Below, piece after piece: positions 7,814-17,758 of a stretch of DNA of 64,000 bases. Under the pieces are notes generated by a model that did no database searches, was not told the DNA's origin, and saw nothing but the letters and a program-made list of their open reading frames with translations. The translations under genes were made by a program, and so were the position numbers. Positions within the stretch are counted from its first letter, which is position 1. Every line of letters starts with the position of its first letter. This DNA is from Aestuariibacter sp. GS-14 (lineage in GTDB: Bacteria; Pseudomonadota; Gammaproteobacteria; Enterobacterales; Alteromonadaceae): the NCBI RefSeq assembly GCF_006494365.1, contig NZ_VHIP01000002.1, forward strand, positions 248,001-312,000. Direction: 5' to 3'.

Positions 7814-10800
7814 ATGTATTGGTACAGGTCACTGGCGTTATTCCAACGGTTTCTAACACTTTGCTTGTTTAGCATGTTCGCGTATTCGATGAGTGCGTCG
7901 GGCAGAATGTTGTCGGAACAGCCTATTTTAAGTTCTCCGGTTACCACACCGTTATCAACAAAACAGGGATTAGCTCAGGACAGCATTAATCAGCTATTCA
8001 TCGACCACGACGGCTTTTTGTGGATAGCATCTGATGGCGGTTTGGATCGCTACGACGGTTATCGGGTAGAACATATTCAGGGGCCCGATGATGTGTTGTC
8101 TGCTTCCCCGGTGAATGCGGTATATCAGGACAGTACGCGGCATCTTTGGATAAGTACGTCCAGCCGCGGGGTTTATAAACTCGATCTCACTACCAATATC
8201 TATACGCCGGTACTGGAATTAAAATACATCAACTCGCCGGAATACCAGCAATTAGTCAATAAATTCATTGAATTGCCTGACGGCAATATGCTCATGTTGT
8301 TCGAGCAAATGCTGCTTCATTACAATACCACTACGCAACAACAAACTATTCTATATTCGATAGATACCGAGAAGAAAAACAATACACCTTATTTGCGCGA
8401 TATGATACTGATCGACAATCTGCTGGTCCTGGCTACATCGGTTGGGGTGTTTGTTAGTGACGCCGATTTTAAGGGTGATATTGGTAAACTGAATTTCCTG
8501 CCCATTGAGCACCGCGTTGATGTTGACCTGAATATGGACAATGCCAATGCCAAATCGTTAATGACAGACAGCTTTGGGAAGTTATGGATTGGCACAGTAG
8601 CAGGGTTATTTTCCATGCCTGTGCAGAATTTGCATCAGGCTTTCCGTGCTTCCCTTCAAACAGTATCAGGCACCAAACTTGAAATTGCACAGCGCAACAT
8701 CTGGCAAATCCGACAGGCTAATGACTCGTTGATATGGCTGGGTACCGACATCGGTTTGGTTCGTATGCAACTGAATAATGGCCATTGGGAAGCTGAATAC
8801 GCGTTGGATCCTGCGTCAGGTTTAGAAGCGTTATCTCGCCAGGAAATCAGAGCGCTGGCATTAGCGCCAAATGAGGGCCTTTGGATTGGCACCTATATCG
8901 GCGGGGCTTTTTTCTGGAGCCCGCAAAGCCTGAATTTTACCATGCTGCAAAATCAGCGTTATAGCAGTAATAAAACGGTGTTGTCTGACAATAATGTGTG
9001 GGCGCTTTACGAAGATGCCGAAGGTATCCTGTGGATTGGCACCGACAACGGCCTGACCCGATACGACCCAAAATCAAAAGTCAGTAATTTTTACCTTCAG
9101 AGTGAAGGTATCCCACCGCCTTACAGCATGCATATTATTCAACGTATTTCGTCATTGAGTAATAACAAGTTGTTGTTACAAACGTTTGCCGGACTCTACG
9201 AATTTGATAAAGAAAGCGGTGCATATAAGCAGTTAACGTTTGGTAAAGATGCTGATGAATCTACCTATATGACCGGTATGGCGAGGGATAGAGCCGGCAA
9301 TGCCTATTTTATTGCAGATAATTTTTACCGCTATAATTTTGATGATGACACACTGGAAGAATTACCCGCCCTCAATCATGATATCTCGTTAAATCTGTCT
9401 ACTAACTTTATAGGTGTGAATCCGGCTAATCCGCAGCAGATGTTACTGGCATCCTACGATGGCTTATGGACCTACGATACCGAGACGCTACAAGTAGCAA
9501 GAGTGCATCAATTGCCCGATATTGTGCGGGCAGGGGATTTTGCACCGGATTCAGTGTTGCTGCATAACAATATTTTATGGGTGGTTTATCCAGGCTACGG
9601 TCTGGTAGGCCTGGATGCCCAGAATTACCAGCAACGGTATTTCTTTGGCTCTGATATTCTGGGGCAAGGGGCATTTATCTATGGTTTGTTGGCTGATAAA
9701 GACAACAACATCTGGTTTAGTTCTCACAGTGGTTTACGTCGCTTTTCGCCTGATAAACTCACTTTCAAGCATTTTCAGTATGGGCGTGAACTGAACGTAG
9801 CTGAGTTTAACCAGGGAGCAAGTTTGAAGCTACGGGATGGGCGTATGGCCTATGGTTCTCCCCGGGGCGTGGTGATTTTTGATCCGGATAAAATAAATGC
9901 GGAGTATCAAAAGTCAGCGCTTCAGCGCAACGCCAAGCAATTGGTGATCAGTGGTATCAGTCTGTCTTCCAGAGATCTTGGTTTACCAAAACAAAATCTG
10001 GCGGGATTACATCTGCCACTCAAATATGATGACTATGGCCTGACCATCGAGTTTTCTCCTCTGGAGTTCAGCGCTCAAAAAGGTACCCGGTTCCGTTATG
10101 TTTTGACCAGTGGCCGTCAGGTGCTGAGTGAAGATACCACGTTTGATACCAAAGTCGTGTTGCCTTCTCTGCCTGCCGGAAACTACCGATTTGAGGTAAT
10201 GCCTGCCGGACAATACAGTGATCAGACGATTTTGCCAGTGAGTCTGACTATAGAGGTAGATTATCCGCCATTTCTTTCACCTTTAGCCTACACACTGTAT
10301 GCAATTTGCTTTGTGACGTTACTTGGTGCCTATCTGATTAGCCGGCATTTACAGTTAGTGCGCTTACAGCAGGCCCAACAACAAGTGAAATTGTTTGGCA
10401 ATGCATTCAGACACACCAGCGACTGGGTAGTTATATTTGATCAGCATCACCGTGCCGTTGCCGCTAACCCTGCCTTTGAAAGTGCCTTTGGGATTACCGA
10501 CAAAGACAGGCTGGACAGACAGTTACAGCGCTTGTATCAGCAAGACCCCAAGCTAGAACGGCAATTGGCAGGCCAACTGCGTCTTCTCAAAGACGATGAT
10601 GTATGGAAAGGCGAAGACAGTATCGTGATGCCTGATGGACGCAAGTACGATGTGTTAATTGATATTAATGTGATGCAGGGCTCTGCTAAAGACAACGAAA
10701 CTACGCATTATCTGGTTGTTATTTCTGATATCTCTGAACAAAAGAACGCAGAACGAAAGTTAGTTAAAATTGCCAATTTTGACAGCTTAACCGGCTTGGT

Positions 10801-12082
10801 TAACCGCAGTTTATTGCTGGATAGACTGGAACATGCCATTGCCAATGCGGTAACACACGAACATACCGTTGCCGTGTTATTTGTCGACCTTGACCGTTTT
10901 AAAGGTATCAACGATTCATTAGGGCATGATTATGGCGATAAGCTGTTAAGGGTAATTGCTAACCGCATGCTCAACCTGGCATCGAAAAGTGACACCGTAG
11001 CGCGGTTGGGGGGTGATGAGTTTGTGATTGTCATGGAAGAGATAGAAAACGAAGGGTCTGTATCTAAGTTTGTCTCACAGCTAATTGAGTCTATTGAAAC
11101 ACCTATATCACTGGGTAAAGAGGTGTTAAGGGTGTCGTGTTCTGTGGGGATTTCATTCTTCCCGGATGATGCTACTGATCCGGCTGAACTGCTAAAACAA
11201 GCTGACGTAGCCATGTACAGTGCCAAAAAAGATACCCTTAGTGCGTTTATTTATTACACCAAAGAAATGAACGAACGCGCCAAGGAGCGTCTGGCACTGG
11301 AGAATAGAGTGAAATCTGCCTATCAGGAACAGGCGTTCATTAATTATTATCAGCCAATCATCAATCTCTCCTCGGGCAAAACTGACGGGGTAGAATTATT
11401 GCTTCGTTGTCATTATCAGGACGAGTGGATTTCGCCAGCAGAATTTATTCCGGTACTGGAAGAAATGCGCCATATTATTGAAATCACTCGGGTTGCCACC
11501 GCTCAGGCAATCAATGATATGAAAATATGGTATGCCAACGGATTCAAAGGCTATGTGTCTATCAACTTATCGGCACTTCATTTTAAGACGCACTTCGATT
11601 TAGATCTGATAGAAGCACTGCTGCGTGGGGCGGGATTACCCAATTCGGCAATACGGTTTGAGATTACGGAAGGGGTATTAATCGATCAGTCGGATGAAGT
11701 ACTCAATGAACTTACCCGTATTCGCGATGCCGGATTTAAACTGGCCCTGGATGACTTTGGTACCGGGTATTCCTCATTGAGTTATCTGAAGCGATTCCCA
11801 TTGCAAATACTCAAAATCGATAAGAGCTTTATCGACGATATTCAGGCTAGTGGGGAAGAAAATGCGCTGGTACAAACTACCATTAATCTGGCACTGAGCT
11901 TGAAAATGGATTGTATTGCAGAAGGGATAGAACACTCTGAACAAGTGCGGTATTTACTAAATCATGGCTGTGTACGACAACAGGGCTATTACTTTTCCAA
12001 ACCGGTTGATGCCAAAACGGTTGCGCCACTGCTAACGAAGCAGTGGCAGGTACCGTCAGAGGATTTCACACCAACTATTTAA
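7814..12082 (+). CDS. Membrane sensor with two-component-type propeller, PAS, GGDEF and EAL domains
   Basis: The protein has 1422 residues. A signal peptide (1-28, FLTLCLFSMFAYSMSA) leads into a periplasmic seven-bladed-propeller region built from Reg_prop repeats (LWIASDGGLDRYDG, LWIGTDNGLTRYDP, about residues 40-690). A Y_Y_Y domain follows (about 730-815), then one membrane helix (about 820-843) and a cytoplasmic PAS domain (about 858-985). The GGDEF domain has intact GGDEF near 1065, and the EAL domain has ELLLR in place of EAL, with DDFGTG, EGIE and QGYYFSKP present. The C-terminus should therefore be able both to make and to degrade c-di-GMP, tuned by a periplasmic ligand. Propeller sensors of this type often recognise glycan fragments. 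Its stop overlaps the convergent iorB-like stop by 4 bp. Confidence 0.9.
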   Translation: MYWYRSLALFQRFLTLCLFSMFAYSMSASGRMLSEQPILSSPVTTPLSTKQGLAQDSINQLFIDHDGFLWIASDGGLDRYDGYRVEHIQGPDDVLSASPVNAVYQDSTRHLWISTSSRGVYKLDLTTNIYTPVLELKYINSPEYQQLVNKFIELPDGNMLMLFEQMLLHYNTTTQQQTILYSIDTEKKNNTPYLRDMILIDNLLVLATSVGVFVSDADFKGDIGKLNFLPIEHRVDVDLNMDNANAKSLMTDSFGKLWIGTVAGLFSMPVQNLHQAFRASLQTVSGTKLEIAQRNIWQIRQANDSLIWLGTDIGLVRMQLNNGHWEAEYALDPASGLEALSRQEIRALALAPNEGLWIGTYIGGAFFWSPQSLNFTMLQNQRYSSNKTVLSDNNVWALYEDAEGILWIGTDNGLTRYDPKSKVSNFYLQSEGIPPPYSMHIIQRISSLSNNKLLLQTFAGLYEFDKESGAYKQLTFGKDADESTYMTGMARDRAGNAYFIADNFYRYNFDDDTLEELPALNHDISLNLSTNFIGVNPANPQQMLLASYDGLWTYDTETLQVARVHQLPDIVRAGDFAPDSVLLHNNILWVVYPGYGLVGLDAQNYQQRYFFGSDILGQGAFIYGLLADKDNNIWFSSHSGLRRFSPDKLTFKHFQYGRELNVAEFNQGASLKLRDGRMAYGSPRGVVIFDPDKINAEYQKSALQRNAKQLVISGISLSSRDLGLPKQNLAGLHLPLKYDDYGLTIEFSPLEFSAQKGTRFRYVLTSGRQVLSEDTTFDTKVVLPSLPAGNYRFEVMPAGQYSDQTILPVSLTIEVDYPPFLSPLAYTLYAICFVTLLGAYLISRHLQLVRLQQAQQQVKLFGNAFRHTSDWVVIFDQHHRAVAANPAFESAFGITDKDRLDRQLQRLYQQDPKLERQLAGQLRLLKDDDVWKGEDSIVMPDGRKYDVLIDINVMQGSAKDNETTHYLVVISDISEQKNAERKLVKIANFDSLTGLVNRSLLLDRLEHAIANAVTHEHTVAVLFVDLDRFKGINDSLGHDYGDKLLRVIANRMLNLASKSDTVARLGGDEFVIVMEEIENEGSVSKFVSQLIESIETPISLGKEVLRVSCSVGISFFPDDATDPAELLKQADVAMYSAKKDTLSAFIYYTKEMNERAKERLALENRVKSAYQEQAFINYYQPIINLSSGKTDGVELLLRCHYQDEWISPAEFIPVLEEMRHIIEITRVATAQAINDMKIWYANGFKGYVSINLSALHFKTHFDLDLIEALLRGAGLPNSAIRFEITEGVLIDQSDEVLNELTRIRDAGFKLALDDFGTGYSSLSYLKRFPLQILKIDKSFIDDIQASGEENALVQTTINLALSLKMDCIAEGIEHSEQVRYLLNHGCVRQQGYYFSKPVDAKTVAPLLTKQWQVPSEDFTPTI

Positions 12083-14334
12083 CTTCTTTTTACACTTAGC
12101 GGGATAGGAAGTTCACGCAGCCTCACGCCCGTCGCGGCAAACAGCGCATTGGCTAATGCTGGCGCAGCCGGCGGCGTTGGCGGCTCTCCCACACCGCCGG
12201 GCGGCGCAACTGAGTCGATAATAGTAACCTCTACCTCTACCGGGGTTTGTGGCATTCTGGCTACCAGGTAATTGTGAAAGTTTGATTCATTTATTTGCCC
12301 ATTCGACGCCGTTATCTGGCCAATAGCGCAGCTGATGCCGTAAATGATGCCGCCTTCACATTGTGCTTTTACGTGTTCAGGGTTTACCACTGTGCCTGCA
12401 TCAAGTGCAACGTAGGCTTTAGGTATTGACCAGGAACCACTCTTGTCCACTTCTACTTCGATGATAACTGCGGCATAGGTTAAAAACGAGCGATGTGCAG
12501 CCAAACCTAAATAGCGGCCCTTCTTATGTCGCTGCGCCCAGTTTGCTTTTTCGCAAACCGTGTTGATTACATTTTTCAGACGGGCAGTGTCAACCGGGTA
12601 GGATTCCAGTGGATCGCCATAGTTACCGTATTTTGCGTTGCTCTGAGCAAAATCAATATGGCGGTCCGGGCCAATTAACTCCAGCATTAACGCCTGCTGA
12701 TCCTTACCTGTGTGGTGTGCAATTTCATCTACAAACGACTGAATGGCAAAGGCGTGGTAAACATTGGCTACGCTGCGCATCCAGCCAATCCGCACATGCG
12801 CTATGGCTTCTCCTCGCTCCAATTGTAGATTTTCAATAGCAAAGGGCGTGTCGACCAGTCCTAAATCTAACTCGCCATCACTGGGTTTGTTGGCGGAAGG
12901 ATCGAATGTGGAGGAGATACTGGGAAATACGGAATTGTGCAGCCAGCCAGTTACCTGATTCTGCTGGTTAAAGGTAGCTGTCAGGGCCTGGGCGCTCACA
13001 GTATGGAAGTAGCCATGCTGGAGGTCATCTTCACGACGCCAGACTACCTTTACGGGTCGCTTCATCGCTTTTGCCAGTAACGCCGCTTCCACTACAAAAT
13101 CAGGTTTGGATTTTCTGCCAAATCCACCACCTAGTAAGGTAACGTTAATAGTTACCTTTTCAGGATCCAGATTCAGTGCTGCCGCAACTACTTGCCGCGC
13201 CGCCTGTGGCGTTTGCACTGAGGTCCAGACTTGTGCACTGTCATCGGTTACCACAGCCGTTGCTGCCGGGGGCTCCATGGGAGCTTGAGCCAGATGCGGC
13301 GCATAATACTGGGCTTTTAGTACCGAATGGGCCTGTTTTTCGGCCTGACTAAAACTACCCTGATGGCGAACAACTTCACCAGGCTTATTGGCCGTAGCCA
13401 GTAACTGCTCGCGATAGGTTGTGGAATTGTAAACGGCATTGGCATGTTCCGACCATTTAACCGATAGCGACTTACTGGCCTGCCACGCCTGCCAGGTATT
13501 TTTCGCTACAATGGCTACACCACCTAAAGGTTTAAACATTGCGGGAGCTTCAGGGGCTGGCAGCGTGATCACGTCCAGCACCCCGGGCATTGCTTTAATG
13601 TCTGCGACGTTAACAGATTCTGCGCTACTGAATACCACGGGCGGGCGCTGTATAACGGCAAAGCACATATCGGGCAGTATCACATCCTGTCCATATACTG
13701 CCTTACCTGAGGTCATTGCCTGAATATCAAGACTGCGGATGGGTTTACCAATAGACTGCCAGTCTTTACGAGGTTTCAGTGCAAGTTTATCGGCTTCAGG
13801 CAGGGGCAGGGTGGCGGCAACCGCAACCAATTTGCCAAATCCCACCTTCTTGCCGGATGGTGTATGCACAACCTGATGATCGCTAACCTCGCAATCGGCA
13901 ATGTCAGCCTGCCAACCCGTTGCCGCGGCTGCACGTAGCAGGTAGGCTGCGGTAGCCCCCGCTTCGCGCAGACGGTCGAAATTTCGGCGAATACTGCGCG
14001 AACCGTCGGTGTTTTGGTCTCCGTATTTAGGATGACCGGTTGCTTGCACAACCTTAACAAATTGCCAGTTTGCTCCCAGTTCTTCAACAATAATCTGAGG
14101 AATACTGGTGCGAATTTGTTGTCCCATTTCTGAGCGATGACAGGTAATTTCTACTTCGCCGCTTTCGTGAATCGACACAAACACACTGGGTGTCAGCGAG
14201 TCGCCGGCAGAAGTGTCGGCAAACATGGCACTGGGACGGGATGCCGGCAGCAAGGTTAAACCCAGCGTAAAACCGGAGGCCGTTGCGCTGCGCTTTAAAA
14301 ATGCGCGTCGTGAGGTTGAGATGGTATCAGTCAT
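12079..14334 (-). CDS. Molybdenum hydroxylase large subunit (isoquinoline 1-oxidoreductase beta type)
   Basis: The 751-residue protein begins with a Tat signal (STSRRAFLKRSATASGF), so it is exported folded with its cofactor. It shows the duplicated aldehyde-oxidase/xanthine-dehydrogenase fold of the IorB branch, with LLGGGFGRKSKPDF in the molybdopterin-binding region, WMRSVANVYHAFAIQSF, and the C-terminal GGVGEPPTPP motif that holds the catalytic Glu. IorB-type enzymes hydroxylate N-heterocycles or oxidise aldehydes and pass electrons through the small [2Fe-2S] subunit, often to a periplasmic cytochrome; no FAD subunit or cytochrome lies beside it. The substrate is unknown. The small subunit gene precedes it by 2 bp. 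Confidence 0.9.
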   Translation of the reverse strand: MTDTISTSRRAFLKRSATASGFTLGLTLLPASRPSAMFADTSAGDSLTPSVFVSIHESGEVEITCHRSEMGQQIRTSIPQIIVEELGANWQFVKVVQATGHPKYGDQNTDGSRSIRRNFDRLREAGATAAYLLRAAAATGWQADIADCEVSDHQVVHTPSGKKVGFGKLVAVAATLPLPEADKLALKPRKDWQSIGKPIRSLDIQAMTSGKAVYGQDVILPDMCFAVIQRPPVVFSSAESVNVADIKAMPGVLDVITLPAPEAPAMFKPLGGVAIVAKNTWQAWQASKSLSVKWSEHANAVYNSTTYREQLLATANKPGEVVRHQGSFSQAEKQAHSVLKAQYYAPHLAQAPMEPPAATAVVTDDSAQVWTSVQTPQAARQVVAAALNLDPEKVTINVTLLGGGFGRKSKPDFVVEAALLAKAMKRPVKVVWRREDDLQHGYFHTVSAQALTATFNQQNQVTGWLHNSVFPSISSTFDPSANKPSDGELDLGLVDTPFAIENLQLERGEAIAHVRIGWMRSVANVYHAFAIQSFVDEIAHHTGKDQQALMLELIGPDRHIDFAQSNAKYGNYGDPLESYPVDTARLKNVINTVCEKANWAQRHKKGRYLGLAAHRSFLTYAAVIIEVEVDKSGSWSIPKAYVALDAGTVVNPEHVKAQCEGGIIYGISCAIGQITASNGQINESNFHNYLVARMPQTPVEVEVTIIDSVAPPGGVGEPPTPPAAPALANALFAATGVRLRELPIPLSVKRS

Positions 14335-14336
14335 AA

Positions 14337-14786
14337 TTAAACCTTCCCTGCAGCGGTTTTAATTGCCGCCCGAATACGCGGATAAGTACCACACCGACAT
14401 ATGTTGCCTGACATGTAATTTTCGATGTCTTCATCACTGGGGTCGGCATTTTTACTCAATAGCGCCGCAGCCTGCATCATTTGACCGCTCTGACAGTAAC
14501 CGCACTGCGGCACATTGTGTTCCCGCCATGCCTGCTGGACCGGATGTGACGCATCTTTCGACAAACCTTCGATGGTGGTTACCTGTTTCCCTTGAATAGC
14601 GGACATGGGTAACTGACACGAACGGGTGGGTTCACCGTTTATATGCACAGTACAGGCGCCACATAATGCCATGCCGCATGAGAACTTTGTGCCTGTCATC
14701 TTTAAGTCATCGCGAATAAACCACAGTAGTGGCATTGCGGGGTCGCCGTCATAATCGAAGGTCTTTTGGTTTATTGTCACTTTCAT
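14337..14786 (-). CDS. [2Fe-2S] small subunit of molybdenum hydroxylase (IorA type)
   Basis: The 149-residue protein has two [2Fe-2S] domains. The plant-ferredoxin-like N-terminal half has [18 protein letters not shown] and a fourth Cys in TRSCQ. The C-terminal helical half has [12 protein letters not shown] and [12 protein letters not shown]. It transfers electrons from the molybdopterin subunit encoded immediately downstream. It has no signal of its own and would be carried out with the Tat-exported large subunit. The upstream region holds a perfect 12 bp palindrome GTCGATATCGAC at 14808-14819, 22 bp before the start, a candidate operator. Confidence 0.92.
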   Translation of the reverse strand: MKVTINQKTFDYDGDPAMPLLWFIRDDLKMTGTKFSCGMALCGACTVHINGEPTRSCQLPMSAIQGKQVTTIEGLSKDASHPVQQAWREHNVPQCGYCQSGQMMQAAALLSKNADPSDEDIENYMSGNICRCGTYPRIRAAIKTAAGKV

Positions 14787-14807
14787 GGTGAGTATCCTTC
14801 ACACAGT

Positions 14808-14819
14808 GTCGATATCGAC
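14808..14819. promoter_or_regulatory. Palindrome upstream of the IorAB-type operon
   Basis: GTCGATATCGAC is a perfect 12 bp palindrome located 22-33 bp upstream of the small-subunit start codon, within the likely 5' untranslated or promoter region. A repressor operator is possible. No regulator gene lies next to it. Confidence 0.35.
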
Positions 14820-15017
14820 GTATAAAAAAACATGATTGATGAACGAACACAATGCCTATTCCTATTAATTACATGCTGAATCGATAAACGGTTGGGTTTT
14901 GTGCACAATCCGTTAACTTAACGACTATTTGCGCTTGTTTTCGTTGGCATTCTCTATCAGGTTTTTGTAAAGTTGTTGTTAATTATAATAACGATGTTAC
15001 CTACCGAGGGATCAGAA

Positions 15018-16667
15018 ATGCCAAAAGAAGTCACGGCAACGCCTCTTGAATGTTTGTACCGATGGGAATCCACAACACCCGACAGCCGCTGTTTTGTGCA
15101 ACCGGTTAACGGGCAGTATCAGGAATACGACTGGAAATTAGTTGCTAACACGGTAAGGCGCATAGCCTATCGACTCGAAGCCATGCAATTAGACAAAGGC
15201 AGTCGCATCGCAATTCTGGCTAAAAACTGTGCCGAATGGATCATGACTGATTTGGCTATTATGATGGCCGGCCATGTCTCAGTACCAATTTTTGCTACCG
15301 CAGGCACCGACACTATTCAATACGTGCTGAATCATGCCGATGTTAAGGTCGTGTTTATTGGTAAACTTGACGACACTAACAACCAGATTGCTGCTATTCC
15401 CGACGACATCAAAACGGTAGCGTTTCCTTACCCTGGCATTAAAGCCGATGAATACTGGGCCGAGTTTCTCGATTGCCCTGCTATCACGGAAAGCCCGCTA
15501 CCCAACCCGGATGATTTGATGACAATCATCTATACATCGGGTAGCACAGGTCATCCCAAAGGTGTAATGCATAGCTTCGATACACTCAGCTGGGCAGGCG
15601 CTCAGGGGCGGGGTGACCTCAGTTTATCCCAGCAGGATCGCCTGCTAAGTTATCTGCCGCTTGCACATATTACCGAAAGGGTGTTGGTAGAAATGGCGGC
15701 ATTACACGCCGGTATGCAACTGTTCTTTGTTGAGTCTCTTGATACGTTCCAGCGGGATGTGCAGCATTGTAAACCTACGCTGTTTGTGTCGGTGCCGCGT
15801 CTGTGGACCAAGTTTCAACTGGGGATATTGCACAAGTTACCACAGAAAAAGCTCGATTTACTGCTGAGTATTCCGATTGTGAGTAGCTTGATTAAGCGCA
15901 AGATTAAAGCTGGCCTTGGGCTCTCAGAGGTAAAGATTTGCGCCAGCGGATCTGCGCCCATTCCGCCGTCGGTGATCACCTGGTTTGCCCGCCTCGGGAT
16001 TGAAATTTGTGAAGGGTGGGGTATGACCGAGAATGCCGCACTGGGAACCGCTTCGCTGCCGTTTCGCCACGACAAAATAGGCTGTATTGGACATCCCTGG
16101 AGTGGCGTAGACATTAAGTTGTCTGAAGAGGGTGAGTTACTGGTGAAGTCACGCGCTAATATGATTGGGTACTATCTGGATGAGGATAAAACCAAAGAAG
16201 CATTTACTGAAGATGGCTATTTGCGAACGGGGGATAAAGCCACTGTCGATGCCGATAATTATTTTAAGATCACCGGGCGCATAAAGGATATTTTTAAAAC
16301 CGCTAAAGGTAAATACGTTACGCCAGCACCGATCGAAGCCAGATTAATGGAAAATGTGCTGATAGAGCAGGTATGTGTAACCGGAGCGAGTCTGGCTCAA
16401 CCGGTTGCCTTATTGGTCTTGTCTGAAGAAGGCCAGGAACTGCCTGAACATCAGGTAACGGCGTCGCTTGCAGACACCCTGCAGCAAGTGAATGCAAAAC
16501 TGGAAAGCCATCAGCGTCTGGATCGACTGGTGATTATGATGGAAGCCTGGACCATCGAAAATGGCCTGCTAACGCCTACATTGAAAGTGAAACGTCATGT
16601 GTTAGAAGAGCGCTTCCCTGATATCATCAATCAGCGCTATCATGAACCTGTAGTTTGGGAATCTTAA
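15018..16667 (+). CDS. AMP-dependent long-chain acyl-CoA synthetase/ligase
   Basis: The start chosen is ATG 15018 (MPKEVTATPLECLYRW), with GAGG eight bases before it; earlier TTG and ATG codons lack such a site. The product has 549 residues, with the AMP-binding P-loop YTSGSTGHPKGVMHS, GWGMTENA, and the hinge YLRTGDKATVDADNYFKITGRIKDIFKTAKGKY. It belongs to the FadD15-like branch that activates fatty acids to acyl-CoA through an acyl-adenylate. It stands alone, divergent from the molybdenum hydroxylase operon, and is followed 22 bp later by a small periplasmic protein gene. Confidence 0.9.
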   Translation: MPKEVTATPLECLYRWESTTPDSRCFVQPVNGQYQEYDWKLVANTVRRIAYRLEAMQLDKGSRIAILAKNCAEWIMTDLAIMMAGHVSVPIFATAGTDTIQYVLNHADVKVVFIGKLDDTNNQIAAIPDDIKTVAFPYPGIKADEYWAEFLDCPAITESPLPNPDDLMTIIYTSGSTGHPKGVMHSFDTLSWAGAQGRGDLSLSQQDRLLSYLPLAHITERVLVEMAALHAGMQLFFVESLDTFQRDVQHCKPTLFVSVPRLWTKFQLGILHKLPQKKLDLLLSIPIVSSLIKRKIKAGLGLSEVKICASGSAPIPPSVITWFARLGIEICEGWGMTENAALGTASLPFRHDKIGCIGHPWSGVDIKLSEEGELLVKSRANMIGYYLDEDKTKEAFTEDGYLRTGDKATVDADNYFKITGRIKDIFKTAKGKYVTPAPIEARLMENVLIEQVCVTGASLAQPVALLVLSEEGQELPEHQVTASLADTLQQVNAKLESHQRLDRLVIMMEAWTIENGLLTPTLKVKRHVLEERFPDIINQRYHEPVVWES

Positions 16668-16689
16668 CGTATTATTTTCGGAGGCAACT

Positions 16690-17058
16690 ATGTTGAACAA
16701 AGGACTGTTTCTCGGTGTATCGGCAATGATCTCAGCCAGTGCATTGGCAGGAGTGAATGAGCTGAATCAGGCGGCTACACAACTGTGTAGTAAGGTAAAA
16801 GTGTGTATTCAGCAGGAAGTCGCCGGTAACGGCGATATCCCTGCTTCCATGAAGGTGATGGTGGATAATATGGTTAGCCAGATGTGCCAACAGTTTGTGT
16901 CTATTGCCGAATTTAATGAATACCACGAATTAGTTGAACCCGCCACAGCGTGCCTGGAATCCATGGCGGTACAAAATTGTGCAACACTAATGGAATCCGA
17001 GCAGGAAACACCGGCATGCGCTGAATACCAAAAAATCGCAGATAAATACGAAAACTAA
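16690..17058 (+). CDS. Small secreted cysteine-containing hypothetical protein
   Basis: The 122-residue protein starts at an ATG with a strong site (GGAGG, 16680-16684). Residues 1-20 are a signal peptide (GLFLGVSAMISASALAG). The mature part has six cysteines (LCSKVKVC, QMCQQF, TACLES, QNCATL, PACAEY), enough for three disulfides, and is otherwise helical and acidic. It is likely periplasmic. I do not recognise a family with a known role. It may be co-transcribed with the acyl-CoA ligase 22 bp upstream. Confidence 0.75.
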   Translation: MLNKGLFLGVSAMISASALAGVNELNQAATQLCSKVKVCIQQEVAGNGDIPASMKVMVDNMVSQMCQQFVSIAEFNEYHELVEPATACLESMAVQNCATLMESEQETPACAEYQKIADKYEN

Positions 17059-17076
17059 TTCAACTATTGCTCTTCA

Positions 17077-17102
17077 AACGGGAATACCATTGTGTTCCCG
17101 TT
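17077..17102. repeat. Hairpin downstream of the secreted cysteine protein gene
   Basis: AACGGGAA and TTCCCGTT form a perfect 8 bp stem around a 10-base loop. No T run follows on either strand, so it may be a weak terminator or an RNA-stabilising hairpin. Confidence 0.45.
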
Positions 17103-17220
17103 GATATTACTACCACTTCCCGTACAGTCTGGTTTATTTAAAGCCAATATTTCACTCAGATTTTACCGCTAAATCGTTACCGTAATCGTACCTTTTATAA
17201 ACCAATAACCCGAGGATACG

Positions 17221-17742
17221 GTGATTACAGGTGATTCCCTTATAGTGCGAACACTTCGGCAAGGCGACATCGCACCGTTGTTCGAAATGATGTCAGATTT
17301 GAGTGATCCTGGTGAATTTATGCCTGTGCAGCTCTATTCAGAATAGCAACTCATGTCAGAGTTTCAGCGCAACGGTTTTTGGCAGAATACGCAGGGACGA
17401 TTATTAATAACAGATCTGGCTGGACAGATTATTGGAGAAGCGGGATTAGTCTGCACCCGCCATTATCTTGATGGACGCGAAGTGTACTACCGCATATTCA
17501 GCGATTATCGGGGAAGAGGTTACGCAACTGAGGCGCTTGCGCTTATTATCTCTTTTTTCTTTAACGCTACGTCCATGAATCGCGTAGAAGCCGTTACCGT
17601 TGTGGGTAATAACGCTTCGGAAAACGTGTTATTAAAGAATGGATTTGAATGTGAAGGGACGCTACGGCAAGCCAGGTATTTACATGGAAAGCGTGTGGAT
17701 CTTAAGCTGTTTTCCTTACTGCGTAGCGACACTTCATACTAA
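17221..17742 (+). pseudogene. GNAT acetyltransferase gene interrupted by an in-frame amber codon
   Basis: A GTG at 17221 with GAGG upstream opens a frame that reads as the N-terminus of a RimJ/RimL-type acetyltransferase (ITGDSLIVRTLRQGDIAPLFEMM). It meets TAG at 17344-17346 and continues in the same frame for 132 more codons with the acetyl-CoA loop region (FSDYRGRGYATEALALII) and VEAVTVVGNNASENVLLKNGFECEG. The amber sits between SE and QLMSEF, where a single CAG-to-TAG change would explain it. The 3' part has a complete acyl-CoA site but lacks the first strand and helix, and its only ATG (17353) has no ribosome site, so it is probably inactive unless read through. Confidence 0.8.
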
Positions 17743-17758
17743 TATCAATAGCGTGTAG

